64,000 bases of DNA from Urophycis tenuis (taxonomy: Eukaryota > Chordata > Actinopteri > Gadiformes > Phycidae): positions 19,227,149 to 19,291,148 of the forward strand of contig JAXIVH010000001.1 of assembly GCA_036785325.1 (NCBI GenBank), given 5' to 3'. This document shows positions 14,066 through 33,900 of the stretch, in pieces. Below the pieces are notes generated by a model. The model was given only the letters and a program-made list of their open reading frames with translations. It did no database searches and was not told the DNA's origin. A program made the position numbers and the translations under genes. Each line of letters begins with the position of its first letter. Position 1 is the stretch's first letter.

Positions 14066-17000
14066 TGTTGCTCCACACACAGCTTCACTTCCTGTTATTG
14101 AGAGGCAGCAGAAGCCTCCGGGGGTAACTTGGAATAGTTTAATGAAAAGCGTAATTATAACTTGAAAGAACCGACACCCAGCATTCATATGTTTGTTTTT
14201 GTTTTGTGCTTTAAATCTAACCGCCCGCCATGTCGACATTGTCCACAACAAGCCAGCGTGCATCAGGCCAGTATAGTGAAGTACAGATCCAACCATCACT
14301 GAGAAAATCCTCATTTCCAAAAAGTATTACACATTCCTGAATTAAGGCTTAAAGAACGCCTCTTCCATTTTCTACTTTTGTCCTCTGAAGAACAAGGGCT
14401 TCTGGGAAGGAGAGGAGACAGACGGGCTGACTGTATGAGAGCACATCAAGTCTTTTTTATTCAACAACAACAACAACAACAGCTCGGCACTGCTAACTCC
14501 AGTCATACGTCATGTGTTTACGTGTGCTGCCGATGGCAATGAGGAGGATGAAGCGGGAACAGTCTGAGGCCATCAGAGGGCCACGGCTGCATTCTTCCGA
14601 CCTCAATTACAGCGCGGTGCTCAGAAGTTTAACAACAAGTTCCAACGGTCTGAACGCAGCACCTGTCTGAGAGCCAAGAGGCCCCAGCCAGGGGAAGAGG
14701 TGTGTTTCTCTTCCAGCAGAGGAATGCGTTTAAAATGCAAAAACTGAGAAACAAAAGAATTCAGGGCAACAGACACAGACACACACAAACACAGACACAC
14801 ACACCAGAAAGAGGAACTGTTGACCACGAGAAGCTGGTGTCTAGCTTAATGCTTACAACGCCATCCACCCTTATTAAAGACGCTGGTATATGCAACCCAA
14901 ATATCCATGGCAGTTTCCTTCAGCTGTAGTATGCATTAATGTGTAGTCTTTCACGACCTCAATGTTGCATCATGTTAGTGGTCAAGGAAACAGAGGAAGA
15001 TATGTAATTTTGACCAGACGAGGAACCGAGCCCTGGCTGTGACTCACTATCCCCTCTACTCTGTAGTGTCTGCAGTCCACGCAAAGCCAGCGAATAGGAA
15101 AACAGAGTGGACGCCTCTTTCTTCAGACTTGAATTAAATCAAACATCTGATGTTTGAATCAGCGTGTTGGCTTATTCCTCCTGAAGTGTACTCAAGTTGT
15201 GCTGTGACCTTCATTTGCCCATGCAGCCCTTCTGCCATAATTAAGACATTAATGTACACATATTTGCTGGAAAGGCCAACCACATATACACCAACATTTG
15301 TCCAGCTAAGGAACAACGGCGAGAGCTTCTTTCTTCTACCTCCTCCACCACAAGGAGCCCCTCCACGAGGCAATCCATCTCCAGCCTGCTAGCCCTCCAC
15401 TGTTAAGAGCGACCCCTCATCCAGGCTCCATGCACCAGCCTGCTATTTATAGGCTTCTGTTCCCCACTCCTTCACCATGCCTCTTCCGTCATGACAGGGA
15501 AGGAAGCGAACGGACACGTTTTTCTACCTGCTGGCTGCACTGCTGACGCTCAGGCCAGAGAGAAACTATGAGACCCCCCATGAGTGACCACATCCCGACT
15601 GGAATCCTCCACAGCAGAGCAGAGCTGGAGGCAGTAGAGGGAGGACAGCGGTGTACAATAACATGGTTTCAAGGGAAGAGAAAGGACATGCAAATCCACC
15701 AATGTCACACCCAATTCAGACGCCCGTGTGAAATCTGAGCCGGGTGCTAAGAGACTGTACATGAGCATGCAGCTCGACCCGGTCTCACTAAGAGACTGTA
15801 CATGAGCATGCAGCTCGACCCGGTCTCACTAGGAGACTGTACATGAGCATGCAGCTAGACCCGGTCTCACTAAGAGACTGTACATGAGCATGCAGCTCGA
15901 CCCGGTCTCACTAAGAGACTGTACATGAGCATGCAGCTCGACCCGGTCTCACTAAGAGACTGTACATGAGCATGCAGCTCGACCCGGTCTCACTAAGAGA
16001 CTGTACATGAGCATGCAGCTAGACCCGGTCTCACTAGGAGACTGTACATGAGCATGCAGCTCGACCCGGTCTCACTAGGAGACTGTACATGAGCATGCAG
16101 CTAGACCCGGTCTCACTAAGAGACTGTACATGAGCATGCAGCTCGACCCGGTCTCACTAAGGGACTGTACATGAGCATGCAGCTCGACCCGGTCTCACTA
16201 AGAGACTGTACATGAGCATGCAGCTAGACCCGGTCTCACTAAGAGACTGTACATGAGCATGCAGCTAGACCCGGTCTCACTAAGAGACTGTACATGAGCA
16301 TGCAGCTCGACCCGGTCTCACTAAGAGACTGTACATGAGCATGCAGCTAGACCCGGTCTCACTAGGAGACTGTACATGAGCATGCAGCTCGACCCGGTCT
16401 CACTAAGAGACTGTACATGAGCATGCAGCTAGACCCGGTCTCACTAGGAGACTGTACATGAGCATGCAGCTCGACCCGGTCTCACTAAGAGACTGTACAT
16501 GAGCATGCAGCTCGACCCGGTCTCACTAAGAGACTGTACATGAGCATGCAGCTCGACCCGGTCTCACTAGGAGACTGTACATGAGCATGCAGCTAGACCC
16601 GGTCTCACTAGGAGACTGTACATGAGCATGCAGCTCGACCCGGTCTCACTAAGAGGCTTTGGAAAACCATGAATTTTTTACACTGCAAATGGACCGGCGC
16701 CAACAAGTGGACGACCGGCGGACGCCAGGCCCACCATAACAGCCTCGGGTCGCGTTAACCCTGAGAGATTAAACTTTGCCTGCATGTATGCCAAGTATAG
16801 TTAGTATAGTATAGTATAGTATAATAAAGTAGTATAGTATAGGCTATCCTGGTTAGAACAGGGAAGTCATGGCGCTGGCCTCGTTAACCAATCACAGGGA
16901 ATGAGATAGCGTTGCGTAACGTCACTGACCAAGCATTGGCACTCACTGTGGAGGTGCCCTTACTGCTGAATAAGCCTACAGAAAATAGAGTGGCCAACGC

Positions 17001-17238
17001 AGAGAATCAGCAATAAGCAGCATAATTACCATAATTAGTTACTAGCAGTCCTAACCGAGAGAAAGGCAGGCTCACAAAAGCGGTGTACAAAGTAATACCA
17101 GTGAGAAATGGCGTCTTTAACTCCCCTGCCATGGTGCACCCAAGGTGCATAGCGAGCAAACTCGAAAATAGCCATCTTGGTAAGGGGATCTCGTGTACGC
17201 CCACTCAGCATGATTGCATAAGTCTGCATCACTCACCG

Positions 17239-17280
<42 letters not shown>

Positions 17281-17384
17281 TGGGTACTTACCGCCATCAC
17301 CAGCTCAAAGGGGTACTTGTACACCCTCACAGGTGACTGGTACTTCTGCACCATGGTGGGGATAACGATGGCGCCAACAACGAC
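205..17384 (-). CDS. sec14l1: SEC14-like protein 1, 5' part (PRELI/MSF1 domain exons)
   Basis: Four minus-strand exons join in order 17384-17292, 2580-2433, 1763-1632 and 333-205. They spell the N-terminal PRELI/MSF1 domain of SEC14L1, from MVQKYQSPVRVYKYPFE through AYERRFPTCHLIPMF, IAGVDYVYFIQ and HPENEDWTCFEQ to KQYASSIKK. The start ATG is at 17354-17352, after 30 nt of 5' UTR in the same exon. Splice sites are GT-AG and joins are phase 0, except in exon 2580-2433, which appears to lack two bases. The CRAL-TRIO and GOLD domains of the family lie beyond the left edge. SEC14L1 is a cytosolic/Golgi lipid-binding family protein, reported in mammals to restrain RIG-I signalling. Product identity is very likely from continuous family-specific residues; whether this allele is functional depends on the frameshift. 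Confidence 0.93.
1040..1255. repeat. GA and TG microsatellites in sec14l1 intron
   Basis: G-rich then (GA)n sequence at about 1018-1071, followed by interrupted (TG)n blocks at 1131-1253. The preceding stretch 511-1017 is unique intron with no recognised feature. Confidence 0.9.
1537..1625. repeat. Two long G homopolymers flanking a GC-rich spacer
   Basis: Runs of about 25 G (1537-1561) and about 27 G (1599-1625) are separated by 37 bases of GC-rich sequence. On the sec14l1 transcript strand these are C tracts starting about 6 nt inside the intron after exon 1763-1632. Homopolymer length is poorly determined by most sequencing methods. Confidence 0.85.
1632..1763 (-). CDS. sec14l1: sec14l1 third coding exon (44 codons)
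   Basis: Encodes IAGVDYVYFIQ through FSNRVIISETCCYS in one open phase-0 frame, a core strand of the PRELI domain. CAG acceptor and GTCAGT donor. The intron immediately runs into a tract of about 27 C on the transcript strand. Confidence 0.93.
1964..2432. repeat. Compound TG array with GAGAGCGTGTCAG interruptions
   Basis: A 470-bp array of (TG)n blocks separated by a recurring GAGAGCGTGTCAG or GAGCGAGTCAG element about every 40-60 bp, so it behaves as a higher-order minisatellite. It abuts the sec14l1 second coding exon donor at 2432. Confidence 0.93.
2433..2580 (-). CDS. sec14l1: sec14l1 second coding exon, apparently frameshifted
   Basis: Begins AYERRFPTCHLIPMFVASD after a CAG acceptor. 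It continues in frame to GAVHK and then shifts: the family residues ERRCALDVDAPRLLKR follow in another frame because one base is missing around 2490-2494. The exon measures 148 nt to the GT at 2432, where phase-0 neighbours require 150, so a second base is missing at the donor. Both losses fall in G-rich runs. A consensus donor (AAG then GTGAGC) sits at the first shift and would join in frame to the next exon, dropping 17 residues. Confidence 0.85.
3110..3290. repeat. GA microsatellite and poly-G tract
   Basis: (GA)n with two CAGA interruptions spans about 3114-3184. A poly-G run of about 26 bases follows at 3261-3287. The surrounding intron 2600-4210 shows no supported gene. Confidence 0.92.
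4216..4272. repeat. GGGGA-type purine repeat
   Basis: Tandem variants of GGGGAG/GGGGA, strongly strand-asymmetric (all purine on the plus strand). Confidence 0.9.
4519..4700 (+). mobile_element. tRNA-derived SINE, plus orientation
   Basis: Starts with a tRNA-like head: TAGCTTAGTGGGTAGAGC matches a Pol III A box and GGTTCGATCCC a B box about 50 bp downstream. The tail contains TTTGAACCAAAGCGTCTGCT, a variant of the very common fish LINE/SINE 3' tail. A reverse-oriented copy of the same family lies at about 36220-36377. A poly-A tract (4479-4498) lies upstream. Interspersed repeat, not a functional tRNA gene. Confidence 0.8.
4779..4816. repeat. Poly-C/poly-A tract
   Basis: A run of about 22 C followed by about 15 A. 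The region 4820-5940 is intron without recognised features. Confidence 0.9.
5958..6060. repeat. TA microsatellite next to a fish SINE/LINE tail fragment
   Basis: (TA)n blocks at 5958-6022 are followed by AGACACTTTTGTCCAAAGG, a degenerate copy of the reversed tail shared with the SINEs at 4519 and 36220. Likely an old truncated insertion whose simple-repeat end is the TA tract. Confidence 0.6.
6287..6381. repeat. Short tandem repeat of about 27 bp
   Basis: Three to four imperfect units containing CTATTAGTAGGTCCTAAC. The intron from 6382 to 11930 holds no supported gene; 10,550-11,230 is more GC-rich with a C/CA microsatellite at 10559-10592 but no recognisable exon. Confidence 0.8.
11934..12297. 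repeat. 24-bp minisatellite, about 15 units
   Basis: The unit contains AGCATGACCACCAGTACCAG. Because 24 is a multiple of three and the unit lacks stops in several frames, long open frames appear on both strands (SHSMTTST on plus; HAMAGTGG on minus). These are repeat artefacts inside the sec14l1 intron. Confidence 0.95.
12382..12484. repeat. 16-bp GGACCACCACCACACC minisatellite
   Basis: About six units with C/A variants. As 16 is not a multiple of three, the apparent peptide repeats only every 16 residues, which argues against a coding role. Confidence 0.93.
12787..13040. repeat. 12-bp ACACAACACGCY minisatellite
   Basis: About 21 near-perfect units alternating GCC and GCT. Open in several frames on both strands because the unit length is a multiple of three. 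It lies within 300 bp of the 16-bp array. Confidence 0.95.
15747..16655. repeat. 41-bp minisatellite, about 22 units
   Basis: The unit contains GACTGTACATGAGCATGCAG followed by CTCGACCCGGTCTCACTA. Units are almost identical; the only common variants are CTCGAC/CTAGAC and AAGAG/AGGAG. High homogeneity implies recent expansion. Situated in the large sec14l1 intron. Confidence 0.97.
16798..16842. repeat. TATAG short tandem repeat
   Basis: Tandem AGTAT/ATAGT units. The surrounding 16660-17230 is unique or old repeat sequence; no gene supported. Confidence 0.8.
17238..17280. repeat. TG microsatellite beside the sec14l1 start-exon donor
   Basis: (TG)n of about 40 bp on the plus strand, hence (CA)n on the transcript strand about 11 nt inside the intron. 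Confidence 0.95.
17292..17384 (-). CDS. sec14l1: sec14l1 exon with start codon (21 codons)
   Basis: The acceptor CAG is read from 17387-17385. The ATG is at 17354 on the minus strand and the exon ends GCG before a GTAAGT donor at 17291. It encodes the invariant start of the PRELI domain. The intron begins with a strong donor, and a (CA)n tract on the transcript strand starts about 11 nt downstream. Confidence 0.93.
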
Positions 17385-18779
17385 CTGAAAACACAGCAGC
17401 GGCGTGAGACAAAAACTACACACAAACACGTTGACCTTGCTGTGCATGCAACCATAATCATAAGCTTCAGGGAGAGATGGTGATCTACAGCTGTGTCGGA
17501 TTAGACCCAGGCATCACCATCATCATCATCATCATCATCGTCACAAAAAAACGGAATGTGCACCGAGTGGCGAAGTAACGGTAGCGTTACTTCCATGTCA
17601 GGGCCTTACTGCGATAGGGAGGACTAGGATAACAGATAACAGATAAAGGTGTGACTGCAGCGTGGACCACATGTTCTAGATGGCTAGTTTGCGCCCGTGA
17701 GGATGGACAGCGGGATAAAGGTGGCTGTCTTTTCACGCCCCCCCCCCCAAAAAAAAAAAAAAAAAATTGCGTCTGTTGATGAATTGATGCAGTATTTCCC
17801 TGCGCATTAGTCAAAGCCTAAACTACTGCAATGCAAATGTCAGAGCCAAAAACGGAGGATTTGGGTGGTCTAAATCCTACAACGTAACAGAAGTATAACG
17901 ACAAACTAAAAGGGTCACGGTTATTGGTACACATACAAATGCTGATGCGTTGACGGTATTTAAAAGGTCAGTCCAGAACTTACATGTGCAATGAATCTAC
18001 TGGTGTAAAGTTGTTAATAGAACTTTGTAGTATGGACTGGAAACTACTCAAGAAAATATTAGGATTTAGACGTAATGAAGATGAACTACACGGGGAGAAA
18101 GGTAATATGACGGTAATAATAAAATAAAAATAAACGCAATGAAAAGCGTTGCCAGTGCAGGTTATTTGGGCTGGGGATGGAGGTGCAACGTTTGGAATCA
18201 TAATGGTTCCTAATCATGTACGATTAGGGTCTGAACGGTGTATTCACCATGGGGTGTTTACAAGAAAGCCCTTCCGTTTACAGTGATCAGCAGATGTGCG
18301 GGTGTGAGGGACTGAGGAGGAAGCCTCACGTTACACAACTTATTAAAGGAATCAGTGCAGTAGGACGAGAACTAAGTCGGTAGACGCAGACAGCTGGACA
18401 TTTGACACTATTCTCTCTCTACAGCACATGCCTAGCTATTGCATTTTTTTACCGTCATGTTTCAAGGTCTGTGGAAAACTTGAGGGACAGAGAACACAGA
18501 AGTACAATATTGTGGCAACGTTAAAAAAGGACACGCGTAGTTACACAAGCATACATGGGGGTAGACTCAATCTCCTTCGCTAGTTTCTGTTCATTCATGA
18601 ATAAAACAGCAATGACAAAGACGTGTACAATACAGTTAGCTGAAGGATCAAACAATACGATTGTTTCCAATGCCACACATGAACATGTTGTCAATACGCG
18701 CCTGATTAACGAGCCAGTGAACTGCTCTGCTTCAATGTAACGTTCATTTAAAATAAACTGCATGAACAGCTGCACTTAC

Positions 18780-18980
18780 CGGTAAGTAATATAGTCTCGA
18801 CTGGGGTATCGGTGATTGGTTCTTGTAATTAGTCTTCTGTGTATCCTCTGCAGAGCCGATCCGAGCTAACTCTTGCCATTCCCTGTGTTTTGCTGAGGCG
18901 CTACCGCTTCACCGGGCGGTAAGCGGGCAGCTTTGTAGTGGCAGCTACAGCCATCAAGCAAGTGTACGTAAAGCCATGCG
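18780..18980 (-). other. sec14l1: Possible non-coding first exon and promoter of sec14l1
   Basis: The start-codon exon opens with a splice acceptor, so at least one upstream 5'-UTR exon must exist. On the minus strand a strong donor (CCG then GTAAGTGC) lies at 18780/18779, preceded by moderately GC-rich unique sequence. This is the best nearby candidate, but no transcript evidence is available and the 5' end is unknown. Confidence 0.3.
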
Positions 18981-19051
18981 AGCGATCGCCTTCTGAGCAC
19001 CGCAGTAACCGGCCAACAACTAGAATGTCACAGATGACTCGCGCAGTACCG

Positions 19052-19053
19052 AG

Positions 19054-19085
<32 letters not shown>
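19052..19085. repeat. TG microsatellite upstream of sec14l1
   Basis: (TG)n of about 34 bp. The region 19090-20913 between sec14l1 and rasal3 is AT-rich and contains no recognised exon; it should hold the rasal3 promoter. Confidence 0.9.
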
Positions 19086-19088
<3 letters not shown>

Positions 19089-20913
19089 TGTGTCACCAAG
19101 GCTTTGCGATTTCTCCCACACCTCTCTTCAACGCACACATCTTCCTCGGTCCGTCAGTAGTGGAGCTCACGTGGCTCCTCCCACTCCAGCGCAGGGTTGC
19201 GACCAGTCTATGGTTGCGACGCGTTCATTCTAAAAGCTGCCTGCCGTCCGTCCATGGTCCTGGTTTGTGTGCCGAACAAGATTGTGCATGTGTTAAGATA
19301 ACATATTCATATGCAAAAGACGTCGTTCTAATCTCAATACATCAACATTTGAGAATCACACTTGTATGAAATCCATGCGCATATACGCGCAACTTTTTTT
19401 TTAAGCAAGATGCCATTTCGTCATCATGAAATAAATATAGCATTTGCGGCCTAACGAGCATGCATGGCTGAATAATATGGTTGGATAATATTTGAGAGAT
19501 GTGTAGCTGATTGTATGTCCCTCAAAATTCGAATAAAATGTCTAATTAATGGAGGAACAACTGGCTAATCTTAGGCTTTAACTGTCACTTAATAGTCCCA
19601 ATACCGGCTCTGTGCTGCTCTGAAGACCAATTTGAGAATACTTGAGTTGACAATATTAACGATAGTATTGGTCGAAGAAACAGGCAGCAAGCTCGATATG
19701 GACAAACCTGGAATTTAAATAAGTGTAGGACCCCACCCACTGGACGATTTAGAAATTGCAAGAGTTTTTTTAAAAAAATGTTTAACTGCTGTAAAAACAA
19801 TGAATAAACAAAACAAAGCAGCAATCAGAACGATAATGCAATATTATATCACCTGATCTTTTAAATTTAATTGAATAACTTACATCACCAATTTAAATAA
19901 CCTCTATGCAATGGTGCTAGGAGCTAATGAGGTGATGATTTAAATGACAACTGGATGAACAGTTGGTCTTGTCATTGTTCAACAGTTATACCACATTGCA
20001 TTTGAAACTTCACTGCATGTATCTGAGAAGCAATATGTTACAGCCGATGTCCCTCCCTTACAGTCCATGCAGAAAAAGGAAGAACATTTTTGTCAGAACA
20101 CTTGCTTGTAAATGCACACTTAAGTTCTTCAGTGCAACATGCATCACTTTAAAAATAGCTTCCATATGTGAAAATATTATACTATGCTGTTGTAATACCA
20201 TCTATTATCTTGTGTTAATTTACCTTGTTAAACTACACTGTGTTGCAGATGTGTCATAAGTGAAAACATGTACAGGAAGTGGTTTCTGATAGACTACCTC
20301 CACAGGAAGTCAACCAAACAGTCAAGGCAGCACTAACCCTTCACTTGATTTGAATACAACATTTGGTTGCTGCATTTCTTCGGAAAGCTGCAAAAAATGT
20401 CCTTCCACAGTATCAATTTTCTCATAGAAAATAATGACGCCGTTCATCACCCCTTAGAACAGTCAAAGCATGATCACAAGCAAGTCACAATGGTTAGACC
20501 TCAACTTCCACTGTGTCACAAAGGTGACACACGCACACACAGCTGTACTGTATCGATACTATTTACATTAAAGCAAGTGAAGATGTAATCATTTAAACGC
20601 AATTTCCGCCCCCGGTGACCCAACATGTCAGGGCCAGCGTGTGACCCAGCCATGAGTCGGAGCGCTGCAGGGAACAGGCACAGCGACCACAAGTGGAACA
20701 GCGGCTAGCGCGTTGCCTACCAGTGACACAACACAGGAAGCATGAATGTGGAGAGACACTCAGTTCACACAGCCAAGGCGTGCAGTGCACACAGACATCC
20801 GCCTCGCACAGCAGGTGAATCCCTTTCACCGCGCGAGGACAGTAACGCTTTAGACTCCAGGAGCCGGACGAAACCTGAAACGTCTCAAGTGAGACTCAAC
20901 GAAGGACTCCGAC

Positions 20914-29562
<8,649 letters not shown>

Positions 29563-29900
29563 ATGTCAAGTTGTTGTTCCATTGTGGGTGTGGCTAAATA
29601 TGACGCCATAATATTTCCTCTCATAAGATAAGATGCATTTGCAAGTTGCTATCCCACATGAGACATTTGGGAAAGCTTAAAGCTTTGCCTGAAAATGAAG
29701 CCCTAGAATGAATGACCTTGACTATTATATTATCAGCGTCATGTCATGTCGTTGACAGTTTTGTACATGGATGGAAGGCATCCATTTGATTCTGTATTGA
29801 AAGTAAATAATGTGTGCCGTCCCAAATTCTAACACACTAGTTAGTTGGTAACAAATAAACAAATAAAAGAGTGTCAAGCATATTGATGTTGTAGTGTGAA

Positions 29901-29908
<8 letters not shown>

Positions 29909-29992
<84 letters not shown>
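29909..29992. repeat. GA microsatellite downstream of rasal3
   Basis: About 42 uninterrupted GA units, 350 bp past the rasal3 stop. Confidence 0.96.
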
Positions 29993-29994
<2 letters not shown>

Positions 29995-30293
29995 GCCTCT
30001 TACAGTTGCGTAGAAATCGAGAGAGCTTCTCCATAAAGGGATAGGTCACAGAACCAGATTCCTGCTGGCGAAGTGCAAATGCGATATGGCATAAGCTGAT
30101 GTGTCATATCTGTCATTCTGTCATAACGCTGTGAAGAGAACGCGTTGTATTGAAGTGATTGTTTTGCCACACCTGTCAGTCGAATGTACAGGTAGGTCTT
30201 ACAAATTGTATGCCCTATTTCATTTTAAAAGTGTAGCCTTTAATTAGTGAACCATCGTTTCTGCTCGAATTCGAACACAATTCGATCAAAATT

Positions 30294-30295
30294 AA

Positions 30296-30350
<55 letters not shown>
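30294..30350. repeat. TAA microsatellite
   Basis: About 18 TAA units. The rest of 29563-30590 is AT-rich flank of rasal3 with no further gene. Confidence 0.95.
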
Positions 30351-30594
30351 TACACCTGTTCTCTGTAATTACGGTCTTGATAATAAAAGTACTATGTTGA
30401 AGTTTATATAGACTTTAAAATAACAAACTAATGACGTTGGGTTCACTGCCTCTTTTAAATTCAAGCGCATGCAAGCGTTTATTTTTATTTCACTTCACCC
30501 AACAACAACGCTTTTTTAAACCAGGTGCGGCAAAGTATATAACAGTAGATAACAAGTTATGGTCACAATATAATTTTCCATGTACATATCTCGT

Positions 30595-30870
30595 GATGTG
30601 TTCGTTAGGTATCGTTTTCATGACGTCCAAAGTTTCGTTTCTCCATCGGCACACCTCACAATCAACACGGCCGAAAGGGCGCTTATCGGAACGACTGCTT
30701 CGAACCCACTTCAACACAAAGCCATAGGAGCACACAGCCACAGCGCTCGGAGTAAATTATCTTTCTTTTCATGTAGTCTGATTTAATATCCATGTTGTGT
30801 GGTTAGATTTAAAAATTTGAAAGACCCATAGGGCTATCTTCCATATAACAAGCAGAACGGCATCCAGTTT
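30595..30870 (+). pseudogene. Decayed trim25 fragment upstream of copy A
   Basis: Matches the intact trim25 copies in three short stretches in the right order: the pre-ATG motif AAGTTTCGTTTC; ACGGCCGAA, where the start codon has become ACG; and GTAGTCTGATTTAA with following bases that match the acceptor and start of exon 2, ending at a degraded ATAACAAG. Most of exon 1 is missing, so exon 1 start and exon 2 lie only about 150 bp apart. No open frame survives. Confidence 0.7.
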
Positions 30871-30954
30871 GCATAGTCAATGTTTTCCAAGTCTACATGG
30901 TTCCTGGTTGGTTCGTTCTGTTGGTGAGTACGTGTTGACTTCACCACCGTCCTA

Positions 30955-30971
30955 AGTTTCGTTTCTTTTTC
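30955..30971 (+). promoter_or_regulatory. ISRE-like motif just upstream of trim25 copy A
   Basis: AGTTTCGTTTCTTTTTC reads on the other strand as GAAAAAGAAACGAAACT, matching the GAAANNGAAA interferon-stimulated response core plus an extra GAAACT. It ends about 20 bp before the ATG. The same pyrimidine tract plus GACAG also resembles a 3' splice site, so it may instead be the end of a 5'-UTR intron. Confidence 0.5.
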
Positions 30972-30991
30972 GACAGACCACTGCATTCGAC

Positions 30992-33900
30992 ATGGCCGAA
31001 TCAGAAGCAAGCAAATTGCAACGTCTAAAAGATTTGGAGGACGATCTTACCTGTAGCATTTGTCTCTGCCCATTCCAATGCCCGGTGACGATTCCATGCG
31101 GACACAACTTCTGTCAAGACTGTCTCACCGCCACCTGGACAGAGAGTTACAACTGCCCTCAGTGTCGGGCCCACTTCCCCACAAAACCAGAGCTGAAGAA
31201 AAACACAGTGCTCAGCGCCGTCGTGGAAACCTTTACAAAGCAGTCCAGTAAGACAGATGAGGATGATTTTCAAAAGACGGAGGAAGTCGCGAAAACGTCT
31301 ATCGTGCTGTGCGATACGTGTATGGCAGCGGAGGCGGTCAAGACGTGTCTCACCTGCATGGCATCCTTCTGTCTCGAGCATGTTCGACCCCACCACGAGA
31401 ACCCAAATTACCGCGCGCACGAGCTGAGAGAGCCGCTCGCTGACATGAGCGAGCGCATCTGCCGCGACCACCACAAGCTGATGGAGTTCTTCTGTGTCAA
31501 ACACAGCCGTAGTATCTGTAGTGTCTGCCTGCAGCAGGTTCACAAAGGATGCTCCTTCTCGACTCCTGACGAACAAAAGGCATTGAAAGAGGTGCGTTTC
31601 TTCTTCAATCTTTTTCGTCTATTGTTTCTGTGTATCGGTGTGTCACTAATTTTTCTTTTCTTGTTTCTGTAGTCTGATTTAAAATCCAAGTCGGCGTTGC
31701 TGGATTCAAAGATTGAAAAGACACAGACGGCCATCTCCCAGATAGCGGTGGCACATAACAAGTTAAAGGTAATCGTATTTTATATCAAATTACTTTACTG
31801 TGCGCGTGCAAGTTCAAAGTGCATCATACGTTGAGCTATCATCAATCATAAGCTAAAAAGGGGAATAAACAATTCCTTGATATTTGCTAATTGCACATGA
31901 GAAGAGTACAATAGGGGTTATGCGGAACGCCCAGCGCTCGAACCGGAACACTGGTCTAAACAGGTCTAATCATTTCCGCTTTTCACTTCGTACACAGTGG
32001 TTGACTGCAGCGGTAGGTGAAATCCTCTGAGGTAACTTCTCAGTGTCGCTTATTATAATAAAATTCTTATTTCTGATCAAACTTAAGTGTATTTGTTTTA
32101 ATGAAAATGTCACAAATGTTAAAATATCAGAAACGGCTATATCTGAATAGCAGTTTTTGTTGTGTGGCTAGCGGCTCTGTGTCGGGGAAATTTAACGCTC
32201 GCTGTTTCACTAATTTCCAAAGGATGAGTCAGTCAGGGCAATATGGGTCCGAAACATTAGGTGTGATATCTTCGTTATAAGGAGACACACCACCCTCTGC
32301 CGTCGACATTTTATGCCAGAAGATATTGAATTGAATGGGGTATTGAATGGAGCCGACGCCGTTTGAAACTCGGGGTGATTCCGGTGTTGTTCGCCTGGAA
32401 CAACTTCAGCCTGCCGGGTCGCTCGGCCAAGCGTGTGGCAGAGGACATAGCGGCAAGAGGAGGATGAGGAGCTGATCGATGACAGCGCGTCTTTGAGGTG
32501 TAACGACTATGATAGACAAATGGATGATCTAAGGTGCCTATCGTAAGGCAAATCATTGTACCTATTGTAAATACATTATTACATGAAGCATTATTGAAAC
32601 ATGTTTGCAGAAAATGTTTTTTATACTGTCAAATAAATGTTGTGCTCAGAACATAACGTCTATTAAAAGTCAGGTACTATATAACTATTGACAAAAAAAT
32701 AACTGAAAAATAATTCTTAATACTTTTGTGACCTCTGGGTCAACTACTATGTGTTGGACTAGCATCTTTTCTTGAGCACTAATGGCAAAGTCACACCATC
32801 CCATTCCTGTCAGCAAAAGTTGCCCCTGCACCTGCCAGAAGTACAGGTGACTTTATTTTAACAGCAGTGTTCCTTCCTTCATGTTTAGATACTTGCAGTC
32901 AACGTAGCTGCTAATGTTGGGGCACTTGATCTCAACTGGGCCAAAAGGTGGCTGTGCAAAAGGGTCAAATACTAGGCCATCTGGTGAGGTACCAAGCCTT
33001 GGGGCATCAGGGTGAACAATTAGGCCACAGGGCATGTAGGTTACATTCCTTATTTTGCAGTATTCTTGTGCTGCCGTAAACTCCATATCTGCACCTATTT
33101 GAGTAAAAGACATTTCTAAATTTGAGTAGAATTATGGCAGCTGATGCCACTCTGAATTTCCAGCCTGCTCTCTGGTTGCCACCTCAATCTAAATGTGACA
33201 TTCAAACTTTTCAGGTGGAAGTGTTGTTCGTCGGTTAGCTCATGTGCACAGTCTGTCGGGGCATGCCGGTAGTCATCTAAAGGAAGTTGTGGAAGAGGTG
33301 GAGCATCCATATTGATCTGTTTTACCCTAGTTAGGTAGTATGGGCTGCTGGTTAGAAAGTAAACTTCCCTTTTGGGCTACACCAGTGTTTTCTCATCACT
33401 GGTGGACATTGTTGCTATGAGGGGCCTTCAGTCTTTATAAGGGTCCTCAATACATAGCAGTCCAATATTGAACAGGTTCCCATTCACACCCTTGTAGAGT
33501 GTATTTCTATAAAACAAAGTGGTACAGTTCATATCCTACTGTGACAAGGTTACAATTATAAAAGTAAATAACTATTATGGTGTATGCACAGTGATTTATG
33601 CTGATTTTAGAGCGCCATCCTGTGGCAGAATTTTTGTGTCCTTTTAACCCCTGCCTCAGGGAGCCCTGAGGTATGTGCCTACCAAGTTTTGTGTTCATCG
33701 CACTTGCCAATATGGAGGTATAAACTTCTTGATTTTAAAGAGCGCCCTCTTGTGGCAATGACTCGAAATTTGGTAGCTAGCATGGAGGACATATTCCGAG
33801 GTAGGGACCAAAATTTGGTGTCGAAAGAATATAGCATTGTAGAGATATGGTCCATTTCCTGTTTTTACAGAAAATTGACAAATCTTAAAAGTTTTGTAAC

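Noticed and set aside
15747..16655. CRISPR-like array of regular repeats
   Set aside because: Units are contiguous with no unique spacers and lie in a vertebrate intron; it is a tandem minisatellite.
17007..17232. Minus-strand open frames of 65 residues next to the sec14l1 start exon
   Set aside because: No splice signals, no recognisable domain, and the sequence looks like old interspersed repeat in the intron.
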